Source: Eubacteriaceae bacterium (lineage in GTDB: Bacteria; Bacillota; Clostridia; Lachnospirales; Lachnospiraceae). From it: a DNA stretch of 64,000 nucleotides. Below, one piece after another: positions 55,080 through 63,892 of the stretch. Under the pieces are notes generated by a model, which did not search any database, was not told where the DNA came from, and worked only from the letters and a program-made list of their open reading frames with translations. The stretch lies in assembly GCA_902362875.1 (NCBI GenBank), contig CABIYF010000004.1, positions 92,168 through 156,167 of the forward strand. Reading direction: 5' to 3'. A program made the translations under genes and the position numbers. The number at the start of each line of letters is the position of its first letter. The first letter of the stretch is position 1.

Positions 55080-55821
55080 TGACTGTCACCTCCGTTCCAT
55101 TTACTGCTGCTTTGTATGATTTTTTCGTTGTATCCTCTTTAAAAAATCGGAATACATGTGATGTGTTTGCTTTCCAACCAGTAAAATTTAATGTATCCCC
55201 ACCTCGTTTTGCTGTTTCCATCATAGAATCTGTATTGTCTGGTATTAATTTAATATCTCCGTATGTTAATTTCACTGTTCCGCTGTAATCTACCGTCCAT
55301 ACTGTCACTTCAATGTAACTGTTCTTATCTCTTACAGATGTATAAACTTTCTGGTCAATATTTTTTACTTTGATCGTTCCTGTTAATGTTTTCTTATATG
55401 TATTACTTGTTGTTGCCGTAACTGTATACGTCTTTCCCGGTTCTAAATTTTTGATCGTTACTTCTGCGTTTTGTACACTGCCTTTATTGATTTTTCCTGT
55501 TTTATTTGCTATATTTTCATCTTCAATTTCCGTATCTGAATCATTTTGCACTACGTTAACAGTATAATCAATATCCACCTCTGAATATCTTAAACTGTCC
55601 TCATGATTTCCTAACTGAAATGTCACACTTGCCGTTCCATCATCTGTCGCTGTAATCTCATGTTCTTTACCATCCAAAAGATCACTTGTAAAATAAAATT
55701 CTCTTGCGGTTGCACCATTTGTTGTTTTTGTTTCGTGAATATATTTTGCTGCGATCATTGCTGATGCGCCGATCATAATACAAAATAAGACCAGAAGAAC
55801 AATGGTCTTATTTTGTCCCAC
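55069..55821 (-). pseudogene. Surface protein N-terminal part (SipW-cluster), start lost
   Basis: A 250-residue frame with a membrane/signal segment (TIVLLVLFCIMIGASAMIAA) followed by beta-rich, fibronectin-like modules (VTIKNLEPGKTYTVTATTSN). A GTG without ribosome site opens it, within the tail of the signal-peptidase remnant. I infer that a deletion removed its true start. It probably once continued into the next frame (53259-55079). Confidence 0.55.
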
Positions 55822-55946
55822 AATTGCATTGTGGCATTGGCAAGATAGACATTAACACCTAAGATCAGTCCAATAATGATCAAAAGGATTCTTCTTAGGA
55901 TTGAACGCTGTTTTTTCTTTGATTTTGTGTTTGCTTTATTTTTCAT
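55773..55946 (-). pseudogene. SipW-type signal peptidase I, N-terminal remnant
   Basis: A 57-residue frame: MKNKANTKSKKKQRSILRRI, then LLIIIGLILGVNVYLANA, the typical N-terminal membrane anchor of a SipW-like signal peptidase I. Instead of the catalytic Ser and Lys/His boxes the frame runs into TMQLWDKIRPLF and stops. The joint lies at the inverted repeat CCACAAT-TGC-ATTGTGG (55818-55834). The catalytic domain has been deleted. Confidence 0.65.
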
Positions 55947-55954
55947 CGTATTTA

Positions 55955-56679
55955 TGCCTGATTTTCTTCATTTTCTTGTTTCTTTTTCCAGAGTAACAGG
56001 ATAAAAATGATTCCTGCTGATAATCCAAGGATCACTGCCAGTAGATCTTATATTCTGCTGCTTTCTTTGCTGTATTTTTCAGATCAAACGTATAGCTTCC
56101 ATCTGTTCCCGGTGCCAATACTTTGTCATTTCCTGCGCTTTTTACTGTAATCTCTCCATTTGCATTTTTGTAGCTCACTTTGAAAAGTTCAATGACTGTA
56201 TCGGTGGTCCAGACCTGTTCCGCATCCGTAACATCAAAACCATATTTTTCTGCTTGTTGTTTTGCTTTATTCCCTGTATATGTTTTTGCACTGGTTTTGT
56301 TATTTGTTGTGCCTGTTTTGATGATCTTATTATTTTCTTCAGAAAGTTCGCCTTCGTAAAGACTGATCTTGCTGTCACTTGGATTTGCGTAGATATATAG
56401 GCACATTCCAAGGACTGCTGCTGTGGCTATGACGAGTACAGTCAGCAGACATGTTAACAGCCAGATCGTGTGGCTGTAGTTTTTCAATTGTTTTGAATTT
56501 GTTGATGCTGACTGTATGGATTGATTCCTTTCTTTTAGGTTCTTTGATTTCTGGCTTTTCAGGGTATCAGAATTGACTTGAATTAGTTTTGATTCTGGTA
56601 GTCTGAAAAAACAGAAATTTGCCCCTGCCTTGCCACGGTGGTGTTGGCAAGGAACTTTGCTTTTCTGTTTTAGTAACAT
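55955..56679 (-). pseudogene. SipW-dependent surface protein, C-terminal deletion
   Basis: The frame 56679-56032 has one membrane helix (about 73-94) and a polar linker. It then has NGEITVKSAGNDKVLAPGTD and GSYTFDLKNTAKKAAEYKIY, the start of a TasA/camelysin-like domain, and stops. In another frame, DLLAVILGLSAGIIFILLLW and KKKQENEENQA (to about 55955) form the expected C-terminal anchor. Some 150 residues between them are missing and the frame is broken. Confidence 0.6.
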
Positions 56680-56700
56680 TGAATTTTAATAAATTATTGA

Positions 56701-57447
56701 TTAATCTATCTGTTCAGCCTTAATATTAATCTGTAATTTTACATTATCCAATATTGACTTATTACCCATTTCTGTATCTTTTGTATCCAAGTCTGATGCT
56801 CCTGTAACATTTTTGTCAAATTTCCATTCCCAAGATACTGTATGTGTTTTAGTTCTATCAAATCCAGTTGGTAATTCTCCTGCTGCATATTTATCATTGG
56901 CTTTATTACCATCTAAAGATGCAATCTTTTCTAAAAGCACTTCCCAAGAAGTTTTTCCATCTGCTGCTGTACATTCTTCATTATCAAGAGACCATACAAT
57001 ATTGGTATTATTTTTAATATCATCAGAAATTGTACTTCCTTCTGTATCAACTTTAAATGTATAAGCAACTTCTGGTGCATCAGCTTTTCCTGAATATTTA
57101 AATTCAAAATTTGCACTACCAGTTGTGCCAGGTGCTATTACATCTGAATCTACTCCTTTTACATTGTCATATGTATCAGAAAATAGATTATCTAATGTTA
57201 TAGATGCATTATTTTTATCAACCCCCCATGTTGCAACTCTAGCTGAATCTGATCCAGTAGCACTTGTTGTATACTTCGCAAATGTCCCAGAAATCACGCC
57301 AACACTTGGTACTTCATCTTTATTTGTATAGCTTTTGATGATCAGTGTACAGTTGATGATCAAAATTGGGATCAGAATGATACATAGTACAATTCCTAAC
57401 GTCGTTAGTATCTTGTGTCCTGTGGATGTACTCTCTTTTTCTTTCAT
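56701..57447 (-). CDS. Fusion of SipW peptidase N-terminus with TasA-like surface domain
   Basis: A 248-residue open frame. The first 45 residues (KILTTLGIVLCIILIPILII, then SYTNKDEVPSVG) look like the membrane anchor of a signal peptidase I. They change directly to ISGTFAKYTTSATGSDSARV, the mature start of a SipW-dependent TasA-like protein, which continues to the end. The signal peptide of the substrate and the catalytic part of the peptidase are both missing. The in-frame joint could give a membrane-anchored surface protein. GGAGGAG precedes the ATG, and it overlaps the AP2 gene by 4 nt. Confidence 0.65.
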   Translation of the reverse strand: MKEKESTSTGHKILTTLGIVLCIILIPILIINCTLIIKSYTNKDEVPSVGVISGTFAKYTTSATGSDSARVATWGVDKNNASITLDNLFSDTYDNVKGVDSDVIAPGTTGSANFEFKYSGKADAPEVAYTFKVDTEGSTISDDIKNNTNIVWSLDNEECTAADGKTSWEVLLEKIASLDGNKANDKYAAGELPTGFDRTKTHTVSWEWKFDKNVTGASDLDTKDTEMGNKSILDNVKLQINIKAEQID

Positions 57448-58247
57448 GTTGCTCCTCCATTGTGTGTTTTATTTTTATGTTTATTCATCTTGGGTCGTCC
57501 TGGAAGTGGTTCGTCTTTGTGTAGTTCGTCATAGATGTGTTCAAGATATGCTGCATCTTCCATTACTTTTTCTTTTGCTTTCCTTCTTGCCTCTATGGCA
57601 TCCTCAATCTCCTCATAAATACCTAAGCGGTATACTTTGCCTTTATATTGCAGGATTGCCTGCCATTTTCCTCGTTTGGGCTGAACTCCAACGTAACCGC
57701 TCACTGCATGTTTGCTGATCACGGTATCATCCATACTCTGCCGGATATTCGTTCCTTCTATATTCTTATTAGCTCTTTTTAATACTTCTGTTTTTAGACA
57801 TCCGCAGCTTGTAGTATTCCCTTGAGTCAGCAATACCGCGGGGACATCAATCTGCTTTCCACATTTGCATTGGCATCGCCAGATATTATTGCGGTTTTTC
57901 TTTTCTCCTGTTTTATGAAGAACTGTGAGATATCCAAATGTTTTCCCTGTCAGATCATAGGATCTCCCTCGTTTAAAACAAAGTTCATCCCATCCCATAA
58001 ATTTGAGATACCGATTGACTGTTTTCGTGTAATTGCCGATCGTAGTCTTTGACAATTGTCTCTCTTCAAGTTCCATTCTCCATTGTTCTAAAAGTTTACA
58101 AGTCAATGGCTGATCTTTGGCACCTTCCCACTGTGTCAGTGATTTTAAGTTATTGATATGTGTTGTTACATATCGTGGCTTTAACCCCTGTTCTTCTAAA
58201 TCTTTTTGAAATTCTCTGATTGATGTTTCTGTAATCTTTCGCTGCAT
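57444..58247 (-). CDS. Integrase-like N-terminal domain plus zinc ribbon plus AP2 DNA-binding protein
   Basis: A 267-residue protein. Residues 1-90 resemble the SAM-like core-binding domain of tyrosine recombinases (REFQKDLEEQGLKPRYVTTH, SKTTIGNYTKTVNRYLKFM), but no catalytic domain follows. Next a Cys cluster (CQCKCGKQIDVPA with TTSCGCLKTE) suggests a zinc ribbon. An AP2 domain (GYVGVQPKRGKWQAILQYKG, YRLGIYEEIEDAIEARRKAK) ends the protein. It is the first gene behind the c-di-GMP riboswitch and is coupled to the surface genes. It may regulate them or their DNA; that is inference. Confidence 0.7.
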   Translation of the reverse strand: MQRKITETSIREFQKDLEEQGLKPRYVTTHINNLKSLTQWEGAKDQPLTCKLLEQWRMELEERQLSKTTIGNYTKTVNRYLKFMGWDELCFKRGRSYDLTGKTFGYLTVLHKTGEKKNRNNIWRCQCKCGKQIDVPAVLLTQGNTTSCGCLKTEVLKRANKNIEGTNIRQSMDDTVISKHAVSGYVGVQPKRGKWQAILQYKGKVYRLGIYEEIEDAIEARRKAKEKVMEDAAYLEHIYDELHKDEPLPGRPKMNKHKNKTHNGGAT

Positions 58248-58261
58248 ATTCCTAATAAAAC

Positions 58262-58290
58262 AAAAAACGCCCGCAGGTTTCTACAGGCGC
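58262..58290 (-). terminator. Riboswitch expression-platform terminator
   Basis: CGCCTGTAG and CCTGCGGGCG form a 9-bp stem (two or three G-U pairs) followed by TTTTTTG, between the c-di-GMP aptamer and the AP2 gene. Confidence 0.8.
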
Positions 58291-58339
58291 TTTACTTCAT
58301 ATGATTTATCATTAATGATTGACTTGATTCATAACTTAC

Positions 58340-58430
58340 TGCAGCCGGCTGGCATAGCAAGATAACTCCCTTACCTTAGCCCCTTATGGCTTTGCGTCCT
58401 TGCCTTTCAACAAGTTTGCCTATATCCCCT
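58340..58430 (-). promoter_or_regulatory. Cyclic-di-GMP-I (GEMM) riboswitch aptamer
   Basis: The minus strand reads ATATAGGCAAACTTGTTGAA, AGGCAAGGACGCAAAGCC, then AAGGGGCTAAGG and CTATGCCAGCCGGCTGC. The AGGCAAAC ... ACGCAAAGCC ... GCC.GCCGGCTGC pattern is the GEMM-I consensus with its tetraloop/receptor elements. A terminator follows 50 bp downstream and then the AP2/surface-protein operon. Together with the GGDEF/EAL pair at 44-48 kb it implies that surface proteins here follow c-di-GMP. Confidence 0.85.
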
Positions 58431-58436
58431 AAAAAG

Positions 58437-58466
58437 ATTGTGCCATACCCCCCCCGGTTTTTTCAA
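58437..58466 (-). promoter_or_regulatory. Candidate promoter with G8 tract in the spacer
   Basis: On the minus strand TTGAAA (58461-58466) and CACAAT (58437-58442) are 18 bp apart, and eight consecutive G (58448-58455) fill the spacer. The predicted transcript would begin near 58430, right at the riboswitch 5' end. Gain or loss of a G would change the spacing. Confidence 0.5.
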
Positions 58467-58504
58467 CCCTTTCATTTAGTTTATTTGTAACTTGACAAAC
58501 TAAA

Positions 58505-58600
58505 GTTTGCTTCTTCCTAAACCTTCTGTCTGAGAAAGCACAAATTATCATCCAATACCGTACAACATACACACCCGTAGTGATTTGAATAGCCGTCCGT
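58505..58600. repeat. Linker half-module beside palindrome A2
   Basis: Contains ATACCGTACAACATACACAC, then CCGTAGTGATTTGAATAGCC, nearly identical (as complement) to the region between A1 and B1 at 23.29-23.32 kb. No gene is seen. Confidence 0.65.
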
Positions 58601-58833
58601 GTATATGAGAAAAACGAAATAATAACATAGAGGATCCAGAACCATTGAAATTTTGCCGTTGTTTTGAACGGTTCGCAGCGAACTTGGTCGATTGTCTGAA
58701 CGTAGCTGCGGGCATTTTGGCTCGCAGTGAGTGAGTTATCGAAGGAAAGTTCGCGTATCAGCGACCGTTCAAAACGGCGAGCAAAATTTCTGGTCTGGAT
58801 CCTCTATGTTATTATTTCGTTTTTCTCATATAC
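58601..58833. repeat. Giant palindrome A2 (perfect 40-bp arms)
   Basis: Arms 58601-58640 and 58794-58833 are exact complements. Relative to A1, three arm bases differ and all three are matched by complementary changes in the other arm. The core shares TGTCTGAACGTAGCTGC and CATTTTGGCTCGCAG with element E. Confidence 0.9.
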
Positions 58834-58856
58834 AATCCCCACGACTACCATTCAAA

Positions 58857-59342
58857 TTAAAATTTCCCAATCAATACCACAATGGCAGCAACTATAACCG
58901 CAACCCCCAAATACATAATACTTGCCAAAATGCGCCTCTTGATCATATACCCCCAAGGTTTCGTATAAGGAACACCCTCCATCCCCTCAATCATCCAGAG
59001 TTTACTATGACCAACCCAGAGCTGATCGATCACAATTCCGTCAAACCAATTTACAATTACAAGAAAAATCACTGCCTGAATATACGCTGTTTTAAAATCC
59101 GTCACATGATTCCAAACAGATATGATCAATATCAATGCAATCAATATAATCACACAAAAAGGTATCATAAAGTGTTTTCCCTTCTTCATTGTGGCTTCTT
59201 TATCAGCAATTCCTCGTTTCTGTGCTTCTTCTATATACTCTTCTGGGTAAAAATACAAACAATTCAATCCGCTGTTTCCTGCTGCGTATTTCACCATTGA
59301 AATATACAAAAGACAGAACAATATGATTTGTAACAACAACAT
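58857..59342 (-). CDS. Four-helix membrane protein of unknown function
   Basis: About 161 residues with four predicted helices (about 1-20, 60-80, 90-110 and 140-160). A conserved-looking loop VNWFDGIVIDQLWVGHSK with an Asp/Trp-rich stretch and a KPWGYMIKRR motif lie before the last helix. It is a recognisable Firmicutes membrane family, but no function is known to me. GGAGGAG precedes the start. Its stop (TTT TAA) is at the outer end of palindrome A2. Confidence 0.65.
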   Translation of the reverse strand: MLLLQIILFCLLYISMVKYAAGNSGLNCLYFYPEEYIEEAQKRGIADKEATMKKGKHFMIPFCVIILIALILIISVWNHVTDFKTAYIQAVIFLVIVNWFDGIVIDQLWVGHSKLWMIEGMEGVPYTKPWGYMIKRRILASIMYLGVAVIVAAIVVLIGKF

Positions 59343-59489
59343 TTTCAATCTCTCCTCCCGTCATTTTCCATTGATAAATTTATCATATCACGAAAAGATT
59401 ATGATTGTATATTCCTGTAATTGAAACATTTTCTCTTTAGAAGTTTCTATGGTAAAATAAATACTATCAAAGAAATGAGGTTTATGAAA

Positions 59490-60392
59490 ATGCTTAAGAT
59501 CAGATCAATGAACGTCCATCCGGATACAAAAGAAGAATTATTGCCTGAATTTCACGAGGACTTTCCTTATATTATGACAACTCCGCTCTTTTCCTATATC
59601 GAAAAGAATCTAACCCGGTGGCACTGGCATAATGCGTTGGAATTATTTTATATGGAAAAAGGATCTCTCACATATCATACGCCTTCTGGTAAATATGTTT
59701 TTGCAGAAGGTTCTGGCGGGTTGGTCAATTCTAACATTCTTCATATGACAAAAACGATTTCTGACCCGGAACATACCATTCAGTATCTTCACATTTTTGA
59801 TCCTGTATTTCTTTCTGGACGAGCCGGGAATCTGATCGACCAAAGGTATATTTCGCTCCTTACGATGCAGTCTGCATGCGATATTATAAAATTAACGCCA
59901 GAAAATCCTTCTGATCGTTCTCTTTTGGAAAAAATCAAAGCATCATTTTCATTATCTGCGGACGAATTTGGTTTTGAGTTAAAAATCCGAAACCAGCTCT
60001 CTGAAATATGGCTCGGTTTACTGAAAAAAATGAATCATTCCGAAAACTTATCTGCGTTCTCCCAAAAACATAATGAACGCATAAAACAGATGCTTTCTTT
60101 TGTATTTGAACATTTTTCGGAATCTGTTTCCATTCATGAAATCGCTCGTGCGGGATTTTGCAGTGAGCGGGAATGTTACCGGATTTTTCAGACTTGTCTT
60201 CATATGACACCAAATGAGTATCTTATGAATTATCGTCTTCAGCAGGCATGTGATCTGCTGCAAAAGACGGAAGCTTCTGTGACGGATATCAGTCATTTGT
60301 GTGGTTTTGGAAGCAGCAGTTATTTTGGACGTGTTTTTAAGGAACATCTTGGCTGTACTCCTTCTGGTTATCGAAAACGTATTTCAAAATAA
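59490..60392 (+). CDS. AraC family transcriptional regulator
   Basis: About 300 residues. A cupin-type domain (TRWHWHNALELFYMEKGSLT, SNILHMTK) is followed by the AraC double helix-turn-helix (VSIHEIARAGFCSERECYRIF, TDISHLCGFGSSSYFGRVF, GCTPSGYRKR). I start at 59490 because GAGG lies 9 nt upstream; 59484 is also possible. Its targets are not evident; the neighbouring genes are a membrane protein and a small orphan gene. Confidence 0.85.
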   Translation: MLKIRSMNVHPDTKEELLPEFHEDFPYIMTTPLFSYIEKNLTRWHWHNALELFYMEKGSLTYHTPSGKYVFAEGSGGLVNSNILHMTKTISDPEHTIQYLHIFDPVFLSGRAGNLIDQRYISLLTMQSACDIIKLTPENPSDRSLLEKIKASFSLSADEFGFELKIRNQLSEIWLGLLKKMNHSENLSAFSQKHNERIKQMLSFVFEHFSESVSIHEIARAGFCSERECYRIFQTCLHMTPNEYLMNYRLQQACDLLQKTEASVTDISHLCGFGSSSYFGRVFKEHLGCTPSGYRKRISK

Positions 60393-60495
60393 GGCATTGG
60401 CAGAATTCTATTATTTTTTGTCGTTTTTTCAATAGAACCCCTCTTTAAGTGGCACTATAATATAAATATAGTATTTACACAAGGAGGGATTTTTT

Positions 60496-60735
60496 ATGAT
60501 AAAATTACATATTTCCAATATAGATTCTTTTTTTGAAACCGTAAATGAATGCAATGGCTCTGTAAATGTCATTGATGCCAATGGCAATTCTACCAACATT
60601 GCTCATCAGATTTTTGAACAGCGCAAATTATATAAAGCGTATTACCAAAATAAAAAATGTTTGGATCTGTGTTTAAATATCCCTGATCCGAGTGATTACT
60701 TTAAAATTGTTTCTTATTATGCCGGGGATTGTTAA
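60496..60735 (+). CDS. Small conserved hypothetical protein (79 residues)
   Basis: A compact alpha/beta-looking protein (MIKLHISNIDSFFETVNECN, then VNVIDANGNSTNI) ending LNIPDPSDYFKIVSYYAGDC. Short proteins with a C-terminal SYYAGDC-like tail occur widely in Lachnospiraceae, sometimes labelled polya polymerase without evidence. AAGGAGGG precedes the ATG. It stands alone between two convergent AraC regulators. Confidence 0.65.
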   Translation: MIKLHISNIDSFFETVNECNGSVNVIDANGNSTNIAHQIFEQRKLYKAYYQNKKCLDLCLNIPDPSDYFKIVSYYAGDC

Positions 60736-60741
60736 GCATTC

Positions 60742-61674
60742 CTAAATATACTGTTCAGGTCCTCGAAGTGATATATCATCCATATTACTTCGAGATTTTT
60801 TTCTATATTTTAATGGTGCTATTCCTTTCATTTTTCGGAATCTTTGATCATAATAACTTTGGCTTGCAAACCCAGTTTCATATGCTATTTCCGTAATCGT
60901 CTTATCCGTATTTTCTAATAATTCTATACTTTTTTCAATTCTTAGCTTTAATAAATATTCAAAGATTGTTTCTCCTGTAATCTTTTTAAAAAATCTGGCA
61001 CATTCACTTCTACTCAGATTTATTTGATCTGCAATTTGCTGCAAACTGATTTTTTTCTGATAATTTTCCTGTAAATATCTTAAAATTTCCTGCAACCGTT
61101 TGTTTATTCCACTTTCTTTCTGATTCGTTTTATTTCCAACCGTTATCTCATGAAGTAATTCATCCCATAGTAACAATAACTCGGCCAACAGATTTAAAGA
61201 ATAAATTTCTCCTTCACTGTTTATTTTCTCTATACAGGATTGAAGTTTTGCTAACAATCCTTGCATTTTTTCATCATTTTTCCTAATTACAATAATCTCT
61301 GCTCCTTTGGCATGCAAAACCGGCTCCATAAATTGATGATACATCTCGCTTCCTTCTAATCCCATAAAATGTATTGGCAAATTTAATGAAATGTATTCTG
61401 CATTTTCTTTTTGATTTATTGCCTTATGTACTTGTTGTGCATTGATAAAAAGTCCTTCTCCTTCTTCTAAGATTACTTCATTCCCTGCTATCTGTATCTT
61501 CACTTCTCCTAAAGTTACATAGCAAAACTGAACACCACTATGCCAATGCCAGTCGATCATCTCATATGTTTCTTTTGATAATTTTTGTTTAAAATATGTC
61601 AATGGATATTGCATGATCTGTGGTTCTACAACAGCATGATTTCCTTCCTCTATCTTTAATTCTTTTGATTTCAT
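60742..61674 (-). CDS. AraC family transcriptional regulator
   Basis: About 310 residues. The N-terminal cupin-type domain (IDWHWHSGVQFCYVTLGEVK, GEGLFINAQQVHKAI) and C-terminal double helix-turn-helix (ISLQQIADQINLSRSECARFF, ITEIAYETGFASQSYYDQRF, GIAPLKYRKK) are complete. I start at MKSKELKIEE (61674), with GAGG upstream. It is divergent from the threonine-aldolase pseudogene and could once have regulated it. Confidence 0.85.
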   Translation of the reverse strand: MKSKELKIEEGNHAVVEPQIMQYPLTYFKQKLSKETYEMIDWHWHSGVQFCYVTLGEVKIQIAGNEVILEEGEGLFINAQQVHKAINQKENAEYISLNLPIHFMGLEGSEMYHQFMEPVLHAKGAEIIVIRKNDEKMQGLLAKLQSCIEKINSEGEIYSLNLLAELLLLWDELLHEITVGNKTNQKESGINKRLQEILRYLQENYQKKISLQQIADQINLSRSECARFFKKITGETIFEYLLKLRIEKSIELLENTDKTITEIAYETGFASQSYYDQRFRKMKGIAPLKYRKKSRSNMDDISLRGPEQYI

Positions 61675-61784
61675 GTGAAAATACCTCAATATATATAATA
61701 AAATCAACAATATTTTTCTATTTTATCTATATTTTAAGCGATATAATACAATTTGAAAAGAACAAAATGATTGGAGGATTTTAA

Positions 61785-62450
61785 ATGATACGTTTTAATA
61801 ATGATTAAAATCATGGCACCCATGCTTCTATTCTTGAGGCTCTTGAGGAAATTAATGAAACTTCTTATGCTGGATATGGTGAAGATGAATGGTGTCAGAG
61901 AGGTGCTGATGAGATCAGAAAATATCTTGGTAATGTTGATGGTGCAAGACTTGGATATTGGCTTTCCTGTGATGAATGTGATGTCACTTTAGAGGATCTT
62001 ACAAATATTGCTGACGTATTTTATATTGGCGGTACAAAATGTGGTGCTTTGTTTGGAGAAGCTCTTGTGATCGTAAATAAAAAATTACGAGATCATTTCC
62101 GTACTTATATGAAACAAAGCGGTGGAATTATTGCCAAAGGATGGCTGCTTGGTTTGCAGTTTTATACTCTGTTTAAGAACGGCCTATATTTTGAGCTTAC
62201 AAAACATGCAGACGAATTGGCTATGAAATTAAAACAGGGATTTCACAATGCTTCCATTCCTTTCTATATGGACAGCCCTACAAATCAGCAGTTTGTCATT
62301 CTTACAAATAAACTGGCAGAAAAATTATCAAAGGAATTCACTTATGAATTTGATCATGTTGTAGACGACGAACATATATGCGTATGTTTTTGTACCAACT
62401 GGAGTACCAGCGAAGATGATGTCGATAAACTGCTGGAATTTCTTTCTTAA
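61785..62450 (+). pseudogene. Low-specificity threonine aldolase, decayed
   Basis: GGAGGATTTTAA and ATG lead to MIRFNND, a stop (TAA for an expected Tyr codon), then NHGTHASILEALEEINETSY and AGYGEDEWCQRGADEIRKYL. After GNVD the sequence jumps to GARLGYWLSCDECDVTLEDL, skipping some 130 residues. The C-terminal part with the PLP Lys (VFYIGGTKCGALFGEALVI) is complete. A nonsense codon plus an internal deletion make this a pseudogene. Confidence 0.8.
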
Positions 62451-62552
62451 GTTTTAATGGAATCATCAATCAATCCTATATGTACTACACAGCCAAAACA
62501 TGATACAATATCCTACAGTGTAAAATCTACATAAGAACGGAGAACTATTACA

Positions 62553-63866
62553 ATGGAAAAAGACCTTACAACTGGAAATATCACACCACAGCTGATTCGA
62601 TTTACGATCCCACTCGTTTTAGGCAACATCTTTCAGCTGATGTATAACGCAATCGACAGTATCATTGTTGGACGTTTTGTTGGAAGTCATGCTTTGGCTG
62701 CGGTTGGTATCTGTAATCCGATTTCTACATTATTTATTTTATTTCTAAATGGACTTTGTATGGGTGCCAGCATCCTGATGGGAAATATGTTTGGTGCCAA
62801 GCAATACGATAAACTTCACAGACAGATCAGTACAACGATGATCTCTGGTATTATTTTTTCATTTGCTCTGTCTGTTTTTTGTATTTTATTTGCTCACCCG
62901 ATCCTTACCTTGATGCAGGTGGATTCCGTGATCATTCCTATGACAAAACTTTATTTACGGATTATTTTTTCGGGACTTATTTTTACATTTATGTATAACT
63001 GTTTCGCCAGTACACTTCGTGCTCTTGGAGACAGCAAATCTCCACTTTATTTTTTGATCATCAGTTCCGTTGTCAATATATTTGGAGATCTTATTTTTGT
63101 GCTTATTTTTCATATGGGAAGCGAAGGATGTGCGATTTCTACTGTCTTAAGTGAAGCAATTTCCTGTTTACTTTGTATCATTTATATTCAAAAGAAAGTT
63201 CCAATCCTGCGGCTTGGAAAGAAATGGCTTGTCTTTGATCCGTCTCTTTTAAAACAGACCATTGCTTATGGCTGGGCTTCTGCGATGCAGCAGGCAACCG
63301 TGCAGCTTGGAAAACTAGGAGTTCAGTCGATTGTAAACTCTATGGGTGTCTTCGTCTCCGCCGCCTTTGCTGCAGTCAACCGCATCGACGATTTTGCCTA
63401 TATGCCACAGCAAAATATCGCCCATGCCATGACCGCTTTGATGGCTCAAAATAAAGGTGCGAAAAAAACTGATCGTATTAAGGCAGCTTTCCGCTGTGGA
63501 ATGAAGATTGAAATATTTTATGGAATCTTTATCTTTTTCGTGTGCTTCTTTTTTGCACACCCATTGATGCAGCTTTTTTCAAATGATCCTGTGGTATGCA
63601 AGCATGGTGTAACTTATTTGAAGTTGATCTCTTTAATGTATCTGTTTCCTGCGGTTACGAATGGAGTTCAGGGATATTTTCGTGGAATCGGGGATCTTAA
63701 GGTAACTTTGATCAGTAGTTTTGTGAATATGTCTGTTCGTGTGGTATTTGCTGCGGTTCTTGTATTTCATTTTTCATTGCAGATTGAGGCGCTTCCGTTT
63801 TCTTATCTTGCGGGGTGGATTGGGATGCTTGTGGCAGAGGTGCCATTACTTTTGAGGAAATTGTAG
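62553..63866 (+). CDS. MATE family efflux transporter
   Basis: A 437-residue protein with twelve helices. LTTGNITPQLIRFTIPLVLG, QLMYNAIDSIIVGRFVGSHA and the second-half DDFAYMPQQNIAHAMTALMA and QNKGAKKTDRIKA are typical of MATE exporters. CGGAGAAC precedes the ATG. The substrate is unknown. The stop TAG forms part of TTGTAGTTTG, the terminal box of the next palindrome element. Confidence 0.9.
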   Translation: MEKDLTTGNITPQLIRFTIPLVLGNIFQLMYNAIDSIIVGRFVGSHALAAVGICNPISTLFILFLNGLCMGASILMGNMFGAKQYDKLHRQISTTMISGIIFSFALSVFCILFAHPILTLMQVDSVIIPMTKLYLRIIFSGLIFTFMYNCFASTLRALGDSKSPLYFLIISSVVNIFGDLIFVLIFHMGSEGCAISTVLSEAISCLLCIIYIQKKVPILRLGKKWLVFDPSLLKQTIAYGWASAMQQATVQLGKLGVQSIVNSMGVFVSAAFAAVNRIDDFAYMPQQNIAHAMTALMAQNKGAKKTDRIKAAFRCGMKIEIFYGIFIFFVCFFFAHPLMQLFSNDPVVCKHGVTYLKLISLMYLFPAVTNGVQGYFRGIGDLKVTLISSFVNMSVRVVFAAVLVFHFSLQIEALPFSYLAGWIGMLVAEVPLLLRKL

Positions 63867-63892
63867 TTTGCGACGATAGTCTTTGGTTAATG

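Noticed and set aside
58731-59300. 189-residue plus-strand frame
   Set aside because: It starts in palindrome A2 and continues antisense to the membrane protein at 58857-59342.
60496-60735. Annotation as poly(A) polymerase
   Set aside because: Only 79 residues and none of the nucleotidyltransferase motifs are present.
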